Source: Patiria miniata
Lineage: Eukaryota; Echinodermata; Asteroidea; Valvatida; Asterinidae
Reading direction: 5' to 3'
Assembly: GCF_015706575.1 (NCBI RefSeq)
Contig: NW_024037074.1
Coordinates: forward strand, 17,721,334 to 17,785,333
Length of the DNA stretch: 64,000 nt
Shown: piece by piece, positions 49,601 through 60,000 of the stretch
Numbering within the stretch: position 1 is the stretch's first letter
Layout: every line of letters begins with the position of its first letter
Notes under the pieces: generated by a model
Seen by the model: the letters and a program-made list of their open reading frames with translations, nothing else
Database searches by the model: none
What the model was told of the DNA's origin: nothing
Made by a program: the position numbers and the translations under genes

Positions 49601-52600
49601 ATGAATGCATTTTGAGGCAGGACTGTCTGATGATTTTGAAGGATTTGGCGTTGGTTATCCTTCATTTAAACACGAGTGCAAAGTTTTGGTATGAGGAGGA
49701 TTTTGGAGGATTGAGGATGAATGCATTTTGAGGCAGGACTGTCTGACAATTTGAAAAATTTAGGCAAAGTTGCAAAATTTTGGAAAATTTTGGAGGATTT
49801 TGGAGGATTGAGGATGGTTGTAAGCAACAAGGGCCTAGGGGGTTAGGGTTAAATTAACAGGAATATGACTTCGCACACCTTTTTCTTTTTTTGTTTTCTC
49901 CCTCTTTTTTTTATTTGGCTTTTACAGTGCAATTGATAATTCTTATAACTGCACTTTAATTATTTTCACTCAATAGTTGCCCAGATGGATACACAGGATC
50001 ACGATGTGAGGATGCTGAACAAACAGGTAATTGTCTCTCTTTAGCTATTTTTTTTCTCAAAAAGATGAAGAACAAAGAAATGTTAGGCCATATGTGTCTA
50101 CAAACTCTGTCTACACAAACACGAGTCTCACATATATGAAGTAGGCAGGACACTTGGGATAATAGTAATGTATGTCATAGAGGACAAAGTAAAATGTGCT
50201 TAGGGATCAGGTTGGCGAAGTGGTAATTCGCTTGCCTCCCACTGCTGTGATTTAGGTTTGAATCCAGTCTTGGCTACATTTACGTGGGTTTGACTGCCAT
50301 GTAAACTGTCATTTTCACCCTCATCCTCAAGGATCGGAGCTCCATTGGATTAAGTTGACAAGATGCCAGCTGTTCCCCAAATTATAATTAGTTAATGAAC
50401 ATATAGGTCAGCAAATAACTTTCATTTCTATTATGCAGGATAGTCATTTCATAACAATTTACATTACAATAATCTTTGCTGAAGAAAAACATTCCTGTAC
50501 TTAATTTTGCAGTTGCAAATCTAAAAAAAAAAAATATAATAATAAACGTGCACGTGTATGTATAGGCAGAAAAACACATTAAAGTTTGTAATAGTACATT
50601 GAATAATAAACTCAATTTTAGTTCTGTAGAAGGCACTTTCTGTATGACTTGACTGACCATGCTTCTCTTTGCAGGCTTGTCAGACACACTCATCCTTGTC
50701 ATCAGTTTAACATCAGTGGCCAGTCTCGTCATAATTTGCGTCGGCCTTCTGCTCTGCTTCACCTTCTATCATCGGCAGACTAAGAAGAACATTACAAAGC
50801 TTTCCTTGCGGTCTTCGGCCAAGAGGGACGTCTCCCGCTTTGTCAGGGATGAGGAGATTTGGGATCCCATCATTGCTGAGACCAGGTCCAATGACAGCCA
50901 ACAGTCGCTGGTCAAAGAGGTTAGTCGATGAAGTTCAACAAATGTAGATATGCATACTTCTAAGGGGTGTCATACATGTATGGAAGGCAACAGGCCCCTA
51001 TACTTAAGGGCTTTGCCTCCCTTGTGATCACCCCTCCCCTTAAAATTTTGTTGGGAAGGCAAAAAATTAGGATTTTATTGTGAAAAAAAACACCTATTGA
51101 GTTCCTCCTAAAGAAAATGAGGTGCCTTTTAAGTGGTTGATGCAAAGTGAACTCCAGTCACGCCACTGTATCCACAAAGCATAACAGGACAAGTCTCCAA
51201 GCTAGGTCAAGTCGTCCGTCAATCAGGCATTGCAGTTAGGTTTAGGCAATGAGAGAGAAAACCTTCTTGGCAATACTCACAAAAAGTGTAATCTTGTCAA
51301 ACACAAGTCAGGCCACAGTACAAGTCACAAGCAACAGAAGATGACCAATGACAAAGGAACGTATACTGAAGCCAAGGTACATGTACATGTGCCTGGGATG
51401 GACTACAAGTACGGTACAAGTACATCAGAAGTCTGTTCCCAAGTAAATCACATTTCAATTCACAATAGGATAATATTGTCAATCAAAACAGTCTGAAAAA
51501 TGGAAGGTCTGAAAGATGCATTTCTTTCTATACTCATAATTATAATGCCCTCTCAAATTCAAAAAGACTAATTCCGGACAATATTCTAAACATTTTCATG
51601 CATGTCACATAGTGCAAGTGCTTTGGAATTCCATGCCTGTAGCTTGTTTCCCTCCAACCTATATATGATCTGTCCTGTTTCAGGAAGAATGTTACTACCT
51701 TGAGATTTTTACCTACTCTTCTTTTTATTTCTCTTGTAGCCCTATATCTTGAGTTGCCAGTAATGAGAGATGAGCAACAAGACAGAGGAATACCCTTTCC
51801 ACAGTTTGTTTGAAAAGGCTTTGTGACTTGTGTTGACTTCATTAGAATTTGTTAATAAGTACACAGACCAATTCAATAGCCCTTTCTTTAGAATTTCTCT
51901 CTTTCTTTGTTTTGACAGCCTACTCATCAAGATGATTACCTTCAACCAAGACCATCCGATCCCAGACATTCCGTTTATCCAAGTGACATGGGGGAGGACA
52001 ACCCAGATTTCATGGAGGAGGAATTTGAGTCTCAAGCCAGGAGCATCGCTGATGCCATGAGCACACTTCCGGAAGTTGAGGTAAATGAAAAGTAGCCATA
52101 TAGTATATTCTGAATTTTTTTCCTTCGTATTTTGTTTATACACTTTGGCAAACTAATATTACATTTCATTGTTTCTTTGAAACCGTCAACTTTGCCTATT
52201 GTCTTCGAGATAGTTGGCGTCTGTCTGGGTCGTTGCAACAACATGTTGGTGACATTTCCAGATGAAATGTTTCCAGTATGTCGGCATTGCAGTTTGCTCT
52301 GTGCGTTTCTTATGTTGATATGGAAAATATGCTTATCATTATCTTTCCAGACTGTGAGGCTACTTTAAAACAAGAAATCAAGAGGACAGTTGAATAGTAA
52401 ATGTTTGCTCGAATTGGCTCTTTCGAAAACAGCTTGAACACACGGAGTAATACATGTAGTTGTTCTTTCTTTGGTAACAGAGGAGGATGCGTAGAGAGGT
52501 GCGTTCCATTGGCAACTACAATTATGCTCAGGAACCAGACTACCGGGACAACTTTGTGCGACCCTACATGGCCCCTGAGACTATACCTATCGACCGATAC

Positions 52601-53356
52601 CTACAGGTACGTAGAAAGGGCTCCAATTCTTTCAATCGCAAAATTAATACAAGTTTAAAGACAGACATCTTTAAGCAAGTTCACATTCATAAAATGTGTG
52701 GGAAATAATGAAGATACGTAGAAGACAGTATCATAAGTTTTCGTGGAAGTAGCACAATGGTTGTACACATAGTTAAGTATTAAAAAGTGCTTGGTCTGAT
52801 TTTAATAATTAGACGAAAACTGTACCTCCTCTCCACAAACAAAAAAAACCCATACTAGCCCAACTGCTAAAGAAGATATTGCCTGCATAAGATCAAAATG
52901 TTACTTCAACATTGCCAATGACAACTTTTATCAGTTTACAAAGAAACTATTCACTCAATCCAAAAGGGTTTATTTGTTATCACTGATAATAAATCAATTT
53001 ATTCAATTCAGGATCCACGCCGCTACCAAACGTATGATGATGAATCCCGGGGTTACGGCTATGGACGTCCTACAAGGTCTAGCTTCGATTCCAATCACCA
53101 TGGTCACAGGATGAGTCTCCAGCAAGATTTACGAGGCAACAGGATGTATCTTCCAACTGATGCCGTTACCATGGCAACCCGGCCAGAGTCTTATCCCATG
53201 GAGGATTTCTCCTCTCCCAGACAATCCATCCGTCCGACTGCTCAGTATCCTCCCGCATCCCGGGCTTACGTGCCTGCTTCCCCCCAGTCTGCCTCACCAT
53301 ACCCGCCCCCTCCCCCGCCACCCCCACCCCCAATGAATCAAACCAGGTTCAACTAA
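31624..53356 (+). CDS. giant membrane-anchored sushi/CCP - mucin - EGF - SEA protein (2808 residues)
   Basis: Coding exons: 31624-31696, 35222-35395, 35986-36156, 36742-36912, 37223-37387, 37656-37820, 38106-38270, 38435-38599, 39152-39316, 39800-40561, 41086-44937, 45072-45668, 45869-45988, 46220-46347, 46930-47170, 47590-47733, 48267-48431, 48942-49017, 49977-50026, 50675-50919, 51919-52080, 52481-52606, 53012-53356. They sum to 8427 nt with an open frame throughout. Approximate order by residue: signal 1-24; CCP1-8 25-471; Ser/Thr/Pro block plus CCP9 472-725; CCP10 with a 1.2-kb-residue repeat insertion 726-2009; Thr/Pro/Gln mucin block 2010-2208; EGF 2209-2248; SEA 2249-2371; EGF-like x3 2372-2516; membrane span about 2520-2550; cytoplasmic tail to 2808. 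It is likely a cell-surface adhesion or mucus-layer protein; no named orthologue is recognised. Confidence 0.85.
32985..33150 (-). mobile_element. tRNA-derived SINE, linear diverged copy
   Basis: On the minus strand it has the same order as the palindromic element at 25604-25878: CGAGTGGTAAGAC (box A side), GGTTTCGAGTCC (box B with one inserted T), and the tail motif GTGAAGGGCAAAA. The inverted second arm is absent. Confidence 0.7.
34390..34826 (+). repeat. duplicate of the intron preceding the CCP3 exon
   Basis: This segment matches about 36330-36790 in order and orientation. Shared words include GAAGAAAAGGAAATAATCGG, CATCGAACTTCAAAGGAAC, AAGAAGCTCAAA, CCTTGGGCACTACACAC and CAAGCTTAG. The similarity runs into the start of the CCP3 exon, so intron and exon were copied together. 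Confidence 0.8.
34793..34826 (+). pseudogene. relic CCP exon with a lost splice acceptor
   Basis: CTGAATGTGGGTATCCCGAG matches the start of the CCP3 exon (CTGACTGTGGGGATCCAGGA at 36742). The acceptor TTAATTAG of the live exon is TTAATTAA here, so splicing is abolished. Similarity ends after CAGGTAGG, and the rest of the domain is missing. Confidence 0.75.
34985..35185. repeat. degenerate tandem array in intron 1
   Basis: Irregular repeats built on AAATGTAGCCC and CCCAA/CCCGAGCCC, roughly 25-30 bp apart and heavily diverged. It stops about 35 bp before the CCP1 acceptor. Confidence 0.5.
35222..39316 (+). CDS. exons 2-9: tandem CCP/sushi domains 1-8
   Basis: Each exon encodes one complete CCP module and both its borders are phase 1. 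CCP4 to CCP8 are all exactly 165 nt, CCP2 and CCP3 171 nt, CCP1 174 nt. The pattern is C-x-DPGTP ... G-x-x-x-x-F-x-C-x-x-G-Y-x-L-x-G-A-x-x-I-x-C-x-D-G-x-W-S-x-x-x-P-x-C. CCP6 and CCP7 are the most alike ([15 protein letters not shown]), suggesting recent duplication. CCP modules bind proteins or glycans on the cell surface. Confidence 0.92.
35580..35734. mobile_element. DNA element copy without the LTR insertion
   Basis: Matches the flanks of the LTR element near 4330-4408 and 5730-5839, and ends CCTTGGCGGAGGT. It is uninterrupted between GCAAATCCG and GAGTTATCTT, the point where the LTR element entered the other copy. The left terminus is truncated. It lies in the intron between CCP1 and CCP2. 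Confidence 0.7.
39800..40561 (+). CDS. exon 10: Ser/Thr/Pro-rich block plus CCP9
   Basis: About 195 residues rich in Thr, Ser and Pro precede a complete CCP. The block holds a 30-residue unit ([17 protein letters not shown]) repeated nearly three times between about 39970 and 40200, then short [24 protein letters not shown] sequence. Such composition predicts dense O-glycosylation. CCP9 runs from [11 protein letters not shown] to GPVPEC. Borders are phase 1. Confidence 0.88.
41086..44937 (+). CDS. exon 11: CCP10 interrupted by a 1.2-thousand-residue repeat insertion
   Basis: A 3852-nt exon, open throughout, with phase 1 at both ends (GGCAG|GT ACA TGT and TGT AAA G|GTATGT). It opens with the first part of a CCP ([16 protein letters not shown]) and closes with the rest ([17 protein letters not shown], then [15 protein letters not shown]). 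Between them lie, in order: a His-rich stretch at 41193-41250, WE-type repeats (41330-43970) mixed with acidic/Gly-rich linkers (41590-42080), and 23 Met-Gly decapeptides (44087-44785). Cysteines are almost absent from the inserted part. Confidence 0.9.
41330..43970 (+). repeat. novel protein repeat: W-x-x-L-[FY]-x-x-[FLM]-P-N-G-x-P
   Basis: The motif occurs in pairs inside a unit of about 60-70 residues. A first motif of type [17 protein letters not shown] is followed by a second of type [15 protein letters not shown], then an acidic linker (DDSSDDSS and similar) and a P-W-T-G-x-[IV]-P-T-G-F-x-x-L-G segment. About six full units lie between 42375 and 43690, with diverged ones before ([36 protein letters not shown]) and after ([24 protein letters not shown]). 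No known family is recognised. Confidence 0.85.
44087..44785 (+). repeat. 30-bp tandem repeat coding [10 protein letters not shown]
   Basis: About 23 head-to-tail 30-bp units, each coding a Gly/Ser/Met decapeptide, with rare changes (A-G-G, P-G-T, P-R-S, M-L-P). No unit breaks the frame. The periodicity also keeps long frames open on the opposite strand, which are not genes. Confidence 0.95.
45072..45668 (+). CDS. exon 12: Thr/Pro/Gln-rich mucin-like block
   Basis: 199 residues rich in Thr, Ser, Pro and Gln, with irregular repeats of type T-S-T-P-Q-P-x-x-x-T-T and Q-S-T-A-Q-P. There are no cysteines. It predicts an extended O-glycosylated stalk between CCP10 and the membrane-proximal modules. 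Borders are phase 1. Confidence 0.85.
45869..45988 (+). CDS. exon 13: EGF-like domain
   Basis: Forty residues with six cysteines in EGF spacing (PCSSNPC ... EC ... FTCSC ... GEC). It directly precedes the SEA domain, a usual arrangement in transmembrane mucins. Confidence 0.88.
46220..47170 (+). CDS. exons 14-15: SEA domain with autocleavage-type motif
   Basis: Exons 46220-46347 and 46930-47170 together encode about 120 residues of SEA type, with an internal phase 0 intron. The sequence [10 protein letters not shown] carries the G-S-[IV]-V-V motif at which SEA domains cleave themselves between Gly and Ser; the junction falls between bases 47010 and 47011. Cleavage would leave a non-covalent surface heterodimer, as in MUC1-type proteins. 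Cleavage itself is inferred. Confidence 0.85.
47590..50026 (+). CDS. exons 16-19: three further EGF-like modules
   Basis: Exon 47590-47733 encodes a calcium-binding type EGF (begins DLDEC). Exon 48267-48431 encodes a related module ([10 protein letters not shown] ... FSCQC ... GRIC). Exons 48942-49017 and 49977-50026 together encode a classical EGF ([14 protein letters not shown] ... [11 protein letters not shown]), split by an intron in phase 2. The acceptor at 48266 follows an unusually pure poly(C) tract. Confidence 0.85.
49440..49815 (+). repeat. minisatellite in the intron that splits the last EGF
   Basis: Repeats of about 43-60 bp built on TTTTGGAGGATTGAGGATGA, with ATGGTGATTGAAGCACA in several units and TTTTGAGGCAGGACTGTCTG in two. 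At least seven copies of GGAGGATT-GAGGAT are present. The preceding sequence (49270-49330) is a different, unidentified repeat. Confidence 0.85.
50205..50400 (+). mobile_element. tRNA-derived SINE, same head as the 10.2-kb copy
   Basis: Starts TCAGGTTGGCGAAGTGG (box A side) with a box B-like GGTTTGAATCC about 40 bases on. The head aligns with 10192-10250, the body differs. It lies in the intron before the membrane-span exon. Confidence 0.65.
50675..53356 (+). CDS. exons 20-23: membrane span and cytoplasmic tail
   Basis: Exon 50675-50919 encodes a hydrophobic helix ([19 protein letters not shown] and on) followed by a basic stop-transfer YHRQTKK. The tail (50920 onward in exons 51919-52080, 52481-52606 and 53012-53356) is about 255 residues. 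It is rich in Tyr, Arg and Asp/Glu, includes DDYLQPRP and [10 protein letters not shown], and finishes with about ten consecutive prolines and MNQTRFN before TAA at 53354. Polyproline suggests SH3, WW or EVH1 partners; this is inferred from composition only. Confidence 0.85.
51180..51450. repeat. dispersed ACAAGTC-rich repeat
   Basis: Clustered ACAAGTC / CAAGTCA words, a CAAATGACAAAGGAACG-like core and a CCCAAGTAAATC end are shared, inverted, with about 56440-56640; a related GACTTGTGATGGACT cluster occurs at 18310-18380. It is probably a dispersed repeat; the class is unknown. Confidence 0.4.
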
Positions 53357-56034
53357 CCAATGAGAAAGTGCCTGAATTCTGCATTCAGTGCTTACATGAC
53401 TTCCCCCAGACTGCCACAACACAATTACCCCCACTAGCTCCCACTCCCACCCCACCCCCACCCCACCCCTAGCCACATCCCAACCCTGCCCCCTCCAGCT
53501 TGGACCAATCATATACTCAGTTCAATCAATCAATGTAAAAAGTCTGGTATTTGTACAAGAACTGAAAAATGCATTAGAACCGAGCATAATTTGACTAGTT
53601 AATGATGTATTAACCAAGAATTTTTCCATGACCACAATCTTACATGTAAGCCATAATATAATTTTCATTCCAAAAATAGTTGGGTTTTTTAGGTATCCAA
53701 GTCTTTTCTTTCTTTTAAGTGAACAAAATTTGGGGGGAATTGTTGCGGTACATTTCTGTTTGAAAAGGACCCTCTGCTCAGTATTGGGCTGTACTCCAGT
53801 GTGTGTTGAAAAATCAATATTTGTTATTTTAAGTTGAATTTAGTTGTGCACTAACTATTTTTAGTCAAGTAGATAGAATTCATAACTAACCATTTGTATT
53901 TGTTTATTACAAAAATATTTGTTTGTTCAGTTGTTTAGTAAAACAATATTATATATATAGCCCCAAGCTACATGTACTTAGTTGATAATAGAGGTAACAA
54001 AAACACGTACTCAGCAAATTAATGTGTTCATTAATGATGTAAATTACTTTTCTTTTCTTTTTTTAAGTTTGACTGGTCAAAGTGAAAACTTTAGTAAATG
54101 CGATAAAAAAATTATAAATTTGTCAATGGATGTGTTGAAAGGAAAATTATAATTATCATAATTAACAGATATTTTTGTATATTATTTTACATTTCCTGGT
54201 TCCTCTGGGACTCTTAATGCAAACTGTGATACAGCCAATTTGTCGATTTTTAGAAACAAATTGAGTCACAACAATATAGTTGATTTATACGTCTCTGATA
54301 CTTTTGATACATTTTAAGTTTAAAGCACTATCCAGATACTATCAATGTACACTGTACATTGTATGATTAGTATTTCTTCTTTGTATGAAAATATTATATT
54401 TACCTTTTTAGTGAGTTTCAAGTAGAAATATGTTATACCATAACTATTTAATACTAGTAATAAAAAATTGGTATTCAATTTGAAACAGTTTGGCTCTAAT
54501 TCATTCTGTCATGGTGTTCAGTTTCCTTGAATTTGGGGCAAAGGAATGATGTCATTATGTTATCATAATCGAAAAATTACATCAAGCACTCAGGTGCTTA
54601 ATCCGAACATAAATTCATGAAGACAGTTTACCCATTCCTATTTATCGAAAGCCCTGTCACGTGGCCGATTTTAAACGGTTGATAAAGACCAGCTGGCTGG
54701 TCTTAAACACTTTTCTAGTGTCACATAAAATGTGGACTCCAATAAAGGGTGCCAGTACCGTTTAATTGGTTGAAGATGAACGCTCACAATCCTCACATAG
54801 GCGTGAGTCAGTATTTGACAGTCCTAAATTCACACAACACCGGCACAGCTGTGTTCTGCGTCACATCAACACAGTATGCATGACGCGCGTGTCAATATCC
54901 AGTCAATATAAGGAGTTGTTTACGCGAGGGCAATACCATAGCATAGCTAAAGGGGTGTTTTGTTTTAAAACAAAATCCCTTAAAATTAATACATTTTGAG
55001 TTGTTGTTAACTCTTGGTATTTATGAATTGGAATAAACACATTTATTCCCTTATTCAAGTTGCCTAGTGATACAAAACAAAAGTTACAGTGTCTTATTAG
55101 TCAGAGGAACATAACAATTTTGTGTCATTTTCTTCCCCTGTTACCAGCTCCCAACAAAGATGTCAAAATAACTGAAGGAATACTAAAATAATCAGATTTT
55201 TCAAATTTATTTCTTAGAATTCCGATCTTCTGGACAAGCAGCTCCTCGATACTTGTGGGGGTTTTTTTGCATTAAGGCATAATATTGGGCTCAGTGATGC
55301 ATCCAAATAGATGTACGCAAATAAATGTAACAAATCAAACAAACACAAACAGAAAAATCAAAGGATTCAAATTCAATGATGAAATTATATGGAACAAAAA
55401 AACATGGTTATCAATGTTAAACTACATTTATATAAGTCAATTATGAACAACCGATACATATTGTATAAGAAATATAAACAAGTTGGCAAAGAAATCTCAG
55501 GATTGGTCTTTTCACTGTGTGCTACAAAAGTATAAAAATATAACATTTCTGTTGGAAAACCATTTCACAAATAATGTCATTTTAAGAATACGTGCATAAA
55601 TGGCAAAAATACAGAGTACAAAATGTAATCCTTCATTTTAAGAATTCATCTCACCAGCAATTAGAAATCCATGTTACACTTGATCTGCATTAATCTCAAA
55701 TTATATTCAACTGAAAACAAAATTTTCCAAACGATCCAAAATATCTTGCTTGCAATCAGATTGATTCGATAGTGAAATAAAACTTGAACATTTCTCATAT
55801 GCCATCGATCAATGATCATCAGTTGTAAGTATAGAATTGTGCATGATTACTGACTTAAAAATTACTGCTTTTAAAACAATGTCACACTTCTTCAGTTCAA
55901 GTGGCAATGACATCCTGGCAGTGCAGATGTTATTCCTAGGATAGATCTTGGCTCAAGTATGCTTTGCATAAATGTCCGCAATTTGTAATCACTCTATAAC
56001 GGTTTAGAAACCATCTGCTTAAAGTGGGTTCTGA
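53357..56034. other. 3' UTR of the CCP/SEA gene and convergent intergenic space
   Basis: About 1.1 kb of AT-rich 3' UTR probably ends after the AATAAA at 54460. The remainder up to the ORC2 3' end has no gene that can be supported. Confidence 0.55.
54460..54465 (+). terminator. polyadenylation signal AATAAA, CCP/SEA gene
   Basis: AATAAAAAATTGG lies about 1.1 kb after the stop, followed by TTTGGCTCTAATTC. It is the best-placed exact signal; an earlier variant signal cannot be excluded. Confidence 0.5.
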
Positions 56035-56375
56035 TGACAACAGACATTATGACATTATGACAACAGACATTATGATGACAACAGACATTATGATGTCTGT
56101 TGTCATTTAATGACAAATGCGATGTGATCAAGCTAAATGAGTCGTTTGTCGGGAATTTTTATTTGGAGATACAAAATAGGAAACTTCATCACATCACTTC
56201 ATCACATCTCTTGATGTTCCAACATCCATAATTTTTGAACTAAAGATGGTATCGGCATGCGGTTTTCACAGTAGTCATGCTGAGATGGTGCTCTTTTCAA
56301 ATCTGTAATAATTTTTTTTTGACCAGGGTCGACAAACGACTCATGTAGCTTGATCGCATCACAAATTCTGAAATA
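56035..56375. repeat. tandem/inverted repeat cluster and foldback element
   Basis: ACAACAGACATTATGA occurs three times at 56037-56090, then the inverse ATGTCTGTTGTCAT at 56092-56106. Just beyond, GATGTGATCAAGCTAAATGA and AGTCGTTTGTCG (about 56119-56152) are inverted at 56329-56366 across roughly 175 bp. It lies in the space between the two convergent genes. Confidence 0.65.
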
Positions 56376-57001
56376 TTCCAGTAGCAATGGTTTGGTTGCA
56401 ACACACTGATGTCAGTCATGCATGCATCATCAAGCAGTATTGTAGTCCAGTCTATCACAAGTCTGGTCCCAAGTAAATCTCAAGTCTAGTAATGAGTAAC
56501 AGGGATTGAACGGTAACAAAGGAATGCCTTTGCCACCGTGCACATGGATGGCTTGTGACCGGAGCTGGATGACTAGCGTTTGACTTGTGAGGACTTGTGA
56601 GGACTTGTGATGTACTCGACCACAACTCTGGTACGAAGTCTCCCACCTTTGCAAACTCTTTCACTCATCATCCGAGGCAACTTGACATCAACCATTCCTC
56701 AGACCTCCTCTTGCTGTTGGAATTCTACCAGTGTTTGGCTGTCAACAGCAATCATGAGAAACTCCACACCATCCAATCCCTACATGGACAAAAAACGCAC
56801 GTCCAAAAAATCATTAATCCTAATTCTCTTGGGTGTGTAAAAAAAATCAGACGAAAATTGGAGGATTCAGGAATATTGGGGTTAAAGAACAGAGGTACAA
56901 CAGAAGGAATACTATGACAATAAAATCTTGTTTCTTAAGGAAAAGTAGATATTTCTCTTATTCCAGTAACTCTGCACTATTTTTTCTGAAATAAATGAAG
57001 G

Positions 57002-57007
57002 TTTATT
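57002..57007 (-). terminator. polyadenylation signal for ORC2 (minus strand)
   Basis: TTTATT on the plus strand reads AATAAA on the minus strand, about 75 bases after the predicted ORC2 stop at 57080. Confidence 0.5.
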
Positions 57008-57079
57008 TGTTTTAATTCACCTCAGCTGTACTTAACTTCATCATCATAATTTAAAAAAAGTAAAGATCATTACAAGAAC

Positions 57080-60000
57080 TCATCTGCAGTTAAAGAGTTT
57101 TAGCATGGTACCACCAGTAACCTCACTTTCGATCACAACTGCTGCATAGCTGAGAGTCTAGGAACTGAACTTGGGGTGCTACTTCCTCTGCACTACTGAC
57201 CAGTTGGGCGATAGTACGTACGTCTTGAGCGCAGGGTACAAAAATTACTTCTCTTATGTGACGGAACTTCTGACTGATGAAAGAGGCGCATTTTGCCCAT
57301 CAATATATTTGAGGTGTAACAAAATGTATCCCCAACAACTTTCATCTGATTGCCTACTCATCAAAAACCAGAAAAAAAATTGAGGGGATTTTTTTCTTGA
57401 AAAAGCATTTTCAATGTTGCACAAATCCAACTGTACCTTTTTGGATCGGATGAGTTTGTGGTCCCTGAACTCCGTCAACTGGGCCCGGAGAGTCAACTCA
57501 CTGTTGACAAGGAATGCCTCGCGACACTTCTGATACAAGTCATTAAAGGACAACCCTGCAAGAAATCATGTCGCACTCATACATCATCAGCTCAAAAAGG
57601 ATGAAGTATGTGACCGAGTTCCAACATACAATGCTGCCAATAAAATGAAAGTGTCCAAGCCTCTTTATCCCCAATCCCACCAGATGCAACAGTGTGCAAC
57701 AGGTGTCAAAGTCTGGAGGACCTTGTTGCAATGGGACATATAAACTTCCAATTCTGAGACAATGGGAGCGAGTCCCACTTAAATATTTTCCACAGTTGGC
57801 AACCACAGTCAGTTTATTTTTGACCGGTTTTGACCTGTCACACTGGCAAGGCGTTGAAACTCCGAGGCCTGTCTATAAAATTCAAAATTATTAACATACA
57901 TGTATTTGTAGATGCTCGTTATTGTTTCAAATGTTTAAATTTTCATGCATGTTTTAAAAATCTTTCCAATAGTTTGGTTGTGCAAGAATCTGGATTAGGC
58001 CAGCAATCAGATAACAGACCGTTTGGGTACCAGGCCCGATATAAAGCCAATCCCTTTCACCCCGATCGGTATGAACCCAGAAGCCATCCGGTTACTTAAA
58101 GCATGATGCCCAGAGTGTGGTGCAGAAGCCTAGTGGAGTTAATCCGGGCCGGATCGGTTCCATCCAAGGTCCCAATCCCTTTGACATACTGGGCAGGCTC
58201 AACCCCAAACGGTCTTGGGAGGGATTCTAATTTGAGGGCCGGCCTTAACAGACTCAAAAAAGTGTTATTTCAGTTGGTTTTGTCTTCCTACTCTGACAGA
58301 CCTTGATAAGTGGCATCATCCTGATGTGATAGCTGATACCCCACAAGGAGGTTGAAGATGCCTCTGCATTTCAAAGAAGAAAGAAAAACGGTGAGAACTG
58401 CAGAGAAGTTATCAAAGAGAGGGACTTAAAGGTAAACACATGCAGGGGCACAGTATGTGCATATTTACTCAAAGTTTACTCTAATTTATGCATAAAACGT
58501 AGGGGTCAATCTATAAATCTGGGATCTACTTTATTTTTATTGTCCATGCTACATCAGACATGTCTGATTTTATATTTCTGATGCGTTCCTGCAGTTGTCC
58601 TCCAAGAGTGATTATGAATAGCAAACTACCATTACAAAATTGCTTCAAGTCTTAAAGGGTGCATTCGAGTAGCTCAGCCAGATTGACTCGGAATAGCCTC
58701 GTGCCGTTCGATGAGCTCTGACGTCATTATCGGGGCTCACCCGGGTCAGCCATCACAGACCCTGCTTGTAGAGCAGAGTCAGTGGTGGAAATCCATCACA
58801 ATGCATGCGTTGTTCATTCCAAGAAATTAACAAATATGGCAGCCGGACAGCAAAAATCTCAAGTGGAATTAAAAATCTACCTTATTTGAAGTCTAAAGTT
58901 AATTATTTATTGAGTTCATTGCGACACTAGAGGTTATAATTGCAGCCCAACTTTTTTGAGTTTTGCGATTGACTGAAAAGTAGTAAATTTCAAACTAAGA
59001 GCCGGTCAGAAACGGGCGTTTTGTCAGTGGCTACAGTCGTGGCTACGGACGTCACGTGAGGATCATGATGGCCTGTAGTTGAGCGTTCAATTGGCCTGGC
59101 TGTCGTGGCCAACCCGCCTGCCTTTACCCAAGTCGATCCGGGTGAGCAACTCAAATGCAGCCAATTTATTACCCATAATCTAACTTACCTGGCGTTAGGT
59201 GTGAGACTTCTGAGCACGTGGGTGAGTGAACTGAGAGCCAGAACACCAGATTGTTGGACAAGAAGAGAGTTCTCGTAAGAGGTTTCCTCCGTGTACGGTT
59301 CGTAGGTTGTCACGTCATAAAACATCCAATAGAAACTGCTGGATTTGGACTGGTCCCAGACTGACAGAATAAATAAATACAAGTCATTTATATTTGAGGT
59401 TCCAAGACTCATTAGGAGTAATAATAAGTAAGTGATTGGTTGCAGAAGGTTGATAGACCGATTGATCCATAGTTAAGCCACACAGATCCATGAAAAATCT
59501 TCCAATAAATTTTAGTATCAGCACACTGTGAGATGATTAAAGGAAATTGCGACTGCAACGCGTCGATTTACATACATTGTGTCCATCTCTATTCGCACTT
59601 CTCGGGAAGCTTTTAGGCGTGCGATGGTGTGGGGGTGCAATCGCACGCCTCAAATCAAAAGGACTGGTGAGTTTAAAGATAATAACTGGAAGCCATGTAC
59701 TTACTGAGTGGGGCATTGATGTGATCAATAGTTGCAATGATATGAACCGAAGCTAGCTGAGACAATGCTGATAAAGTGGCTTGAGCTTTATGTCCCCGTA
59801 ACATTACTCCGTCGATATTATGAATGATCAGAAATAATGGCTCTGAAATGAACGAGAAAAACGTACAACAGATAAACTTAAAACAATTAGCCCTTGTTCA
59901 AATTTAAATACATGCACCAGATTAGGTAACCTAATTTCAAATGATCAATAAGTTTGATTTCAAATAATTACTTATAAACTATCCAGCTGAATGTCCTGTT

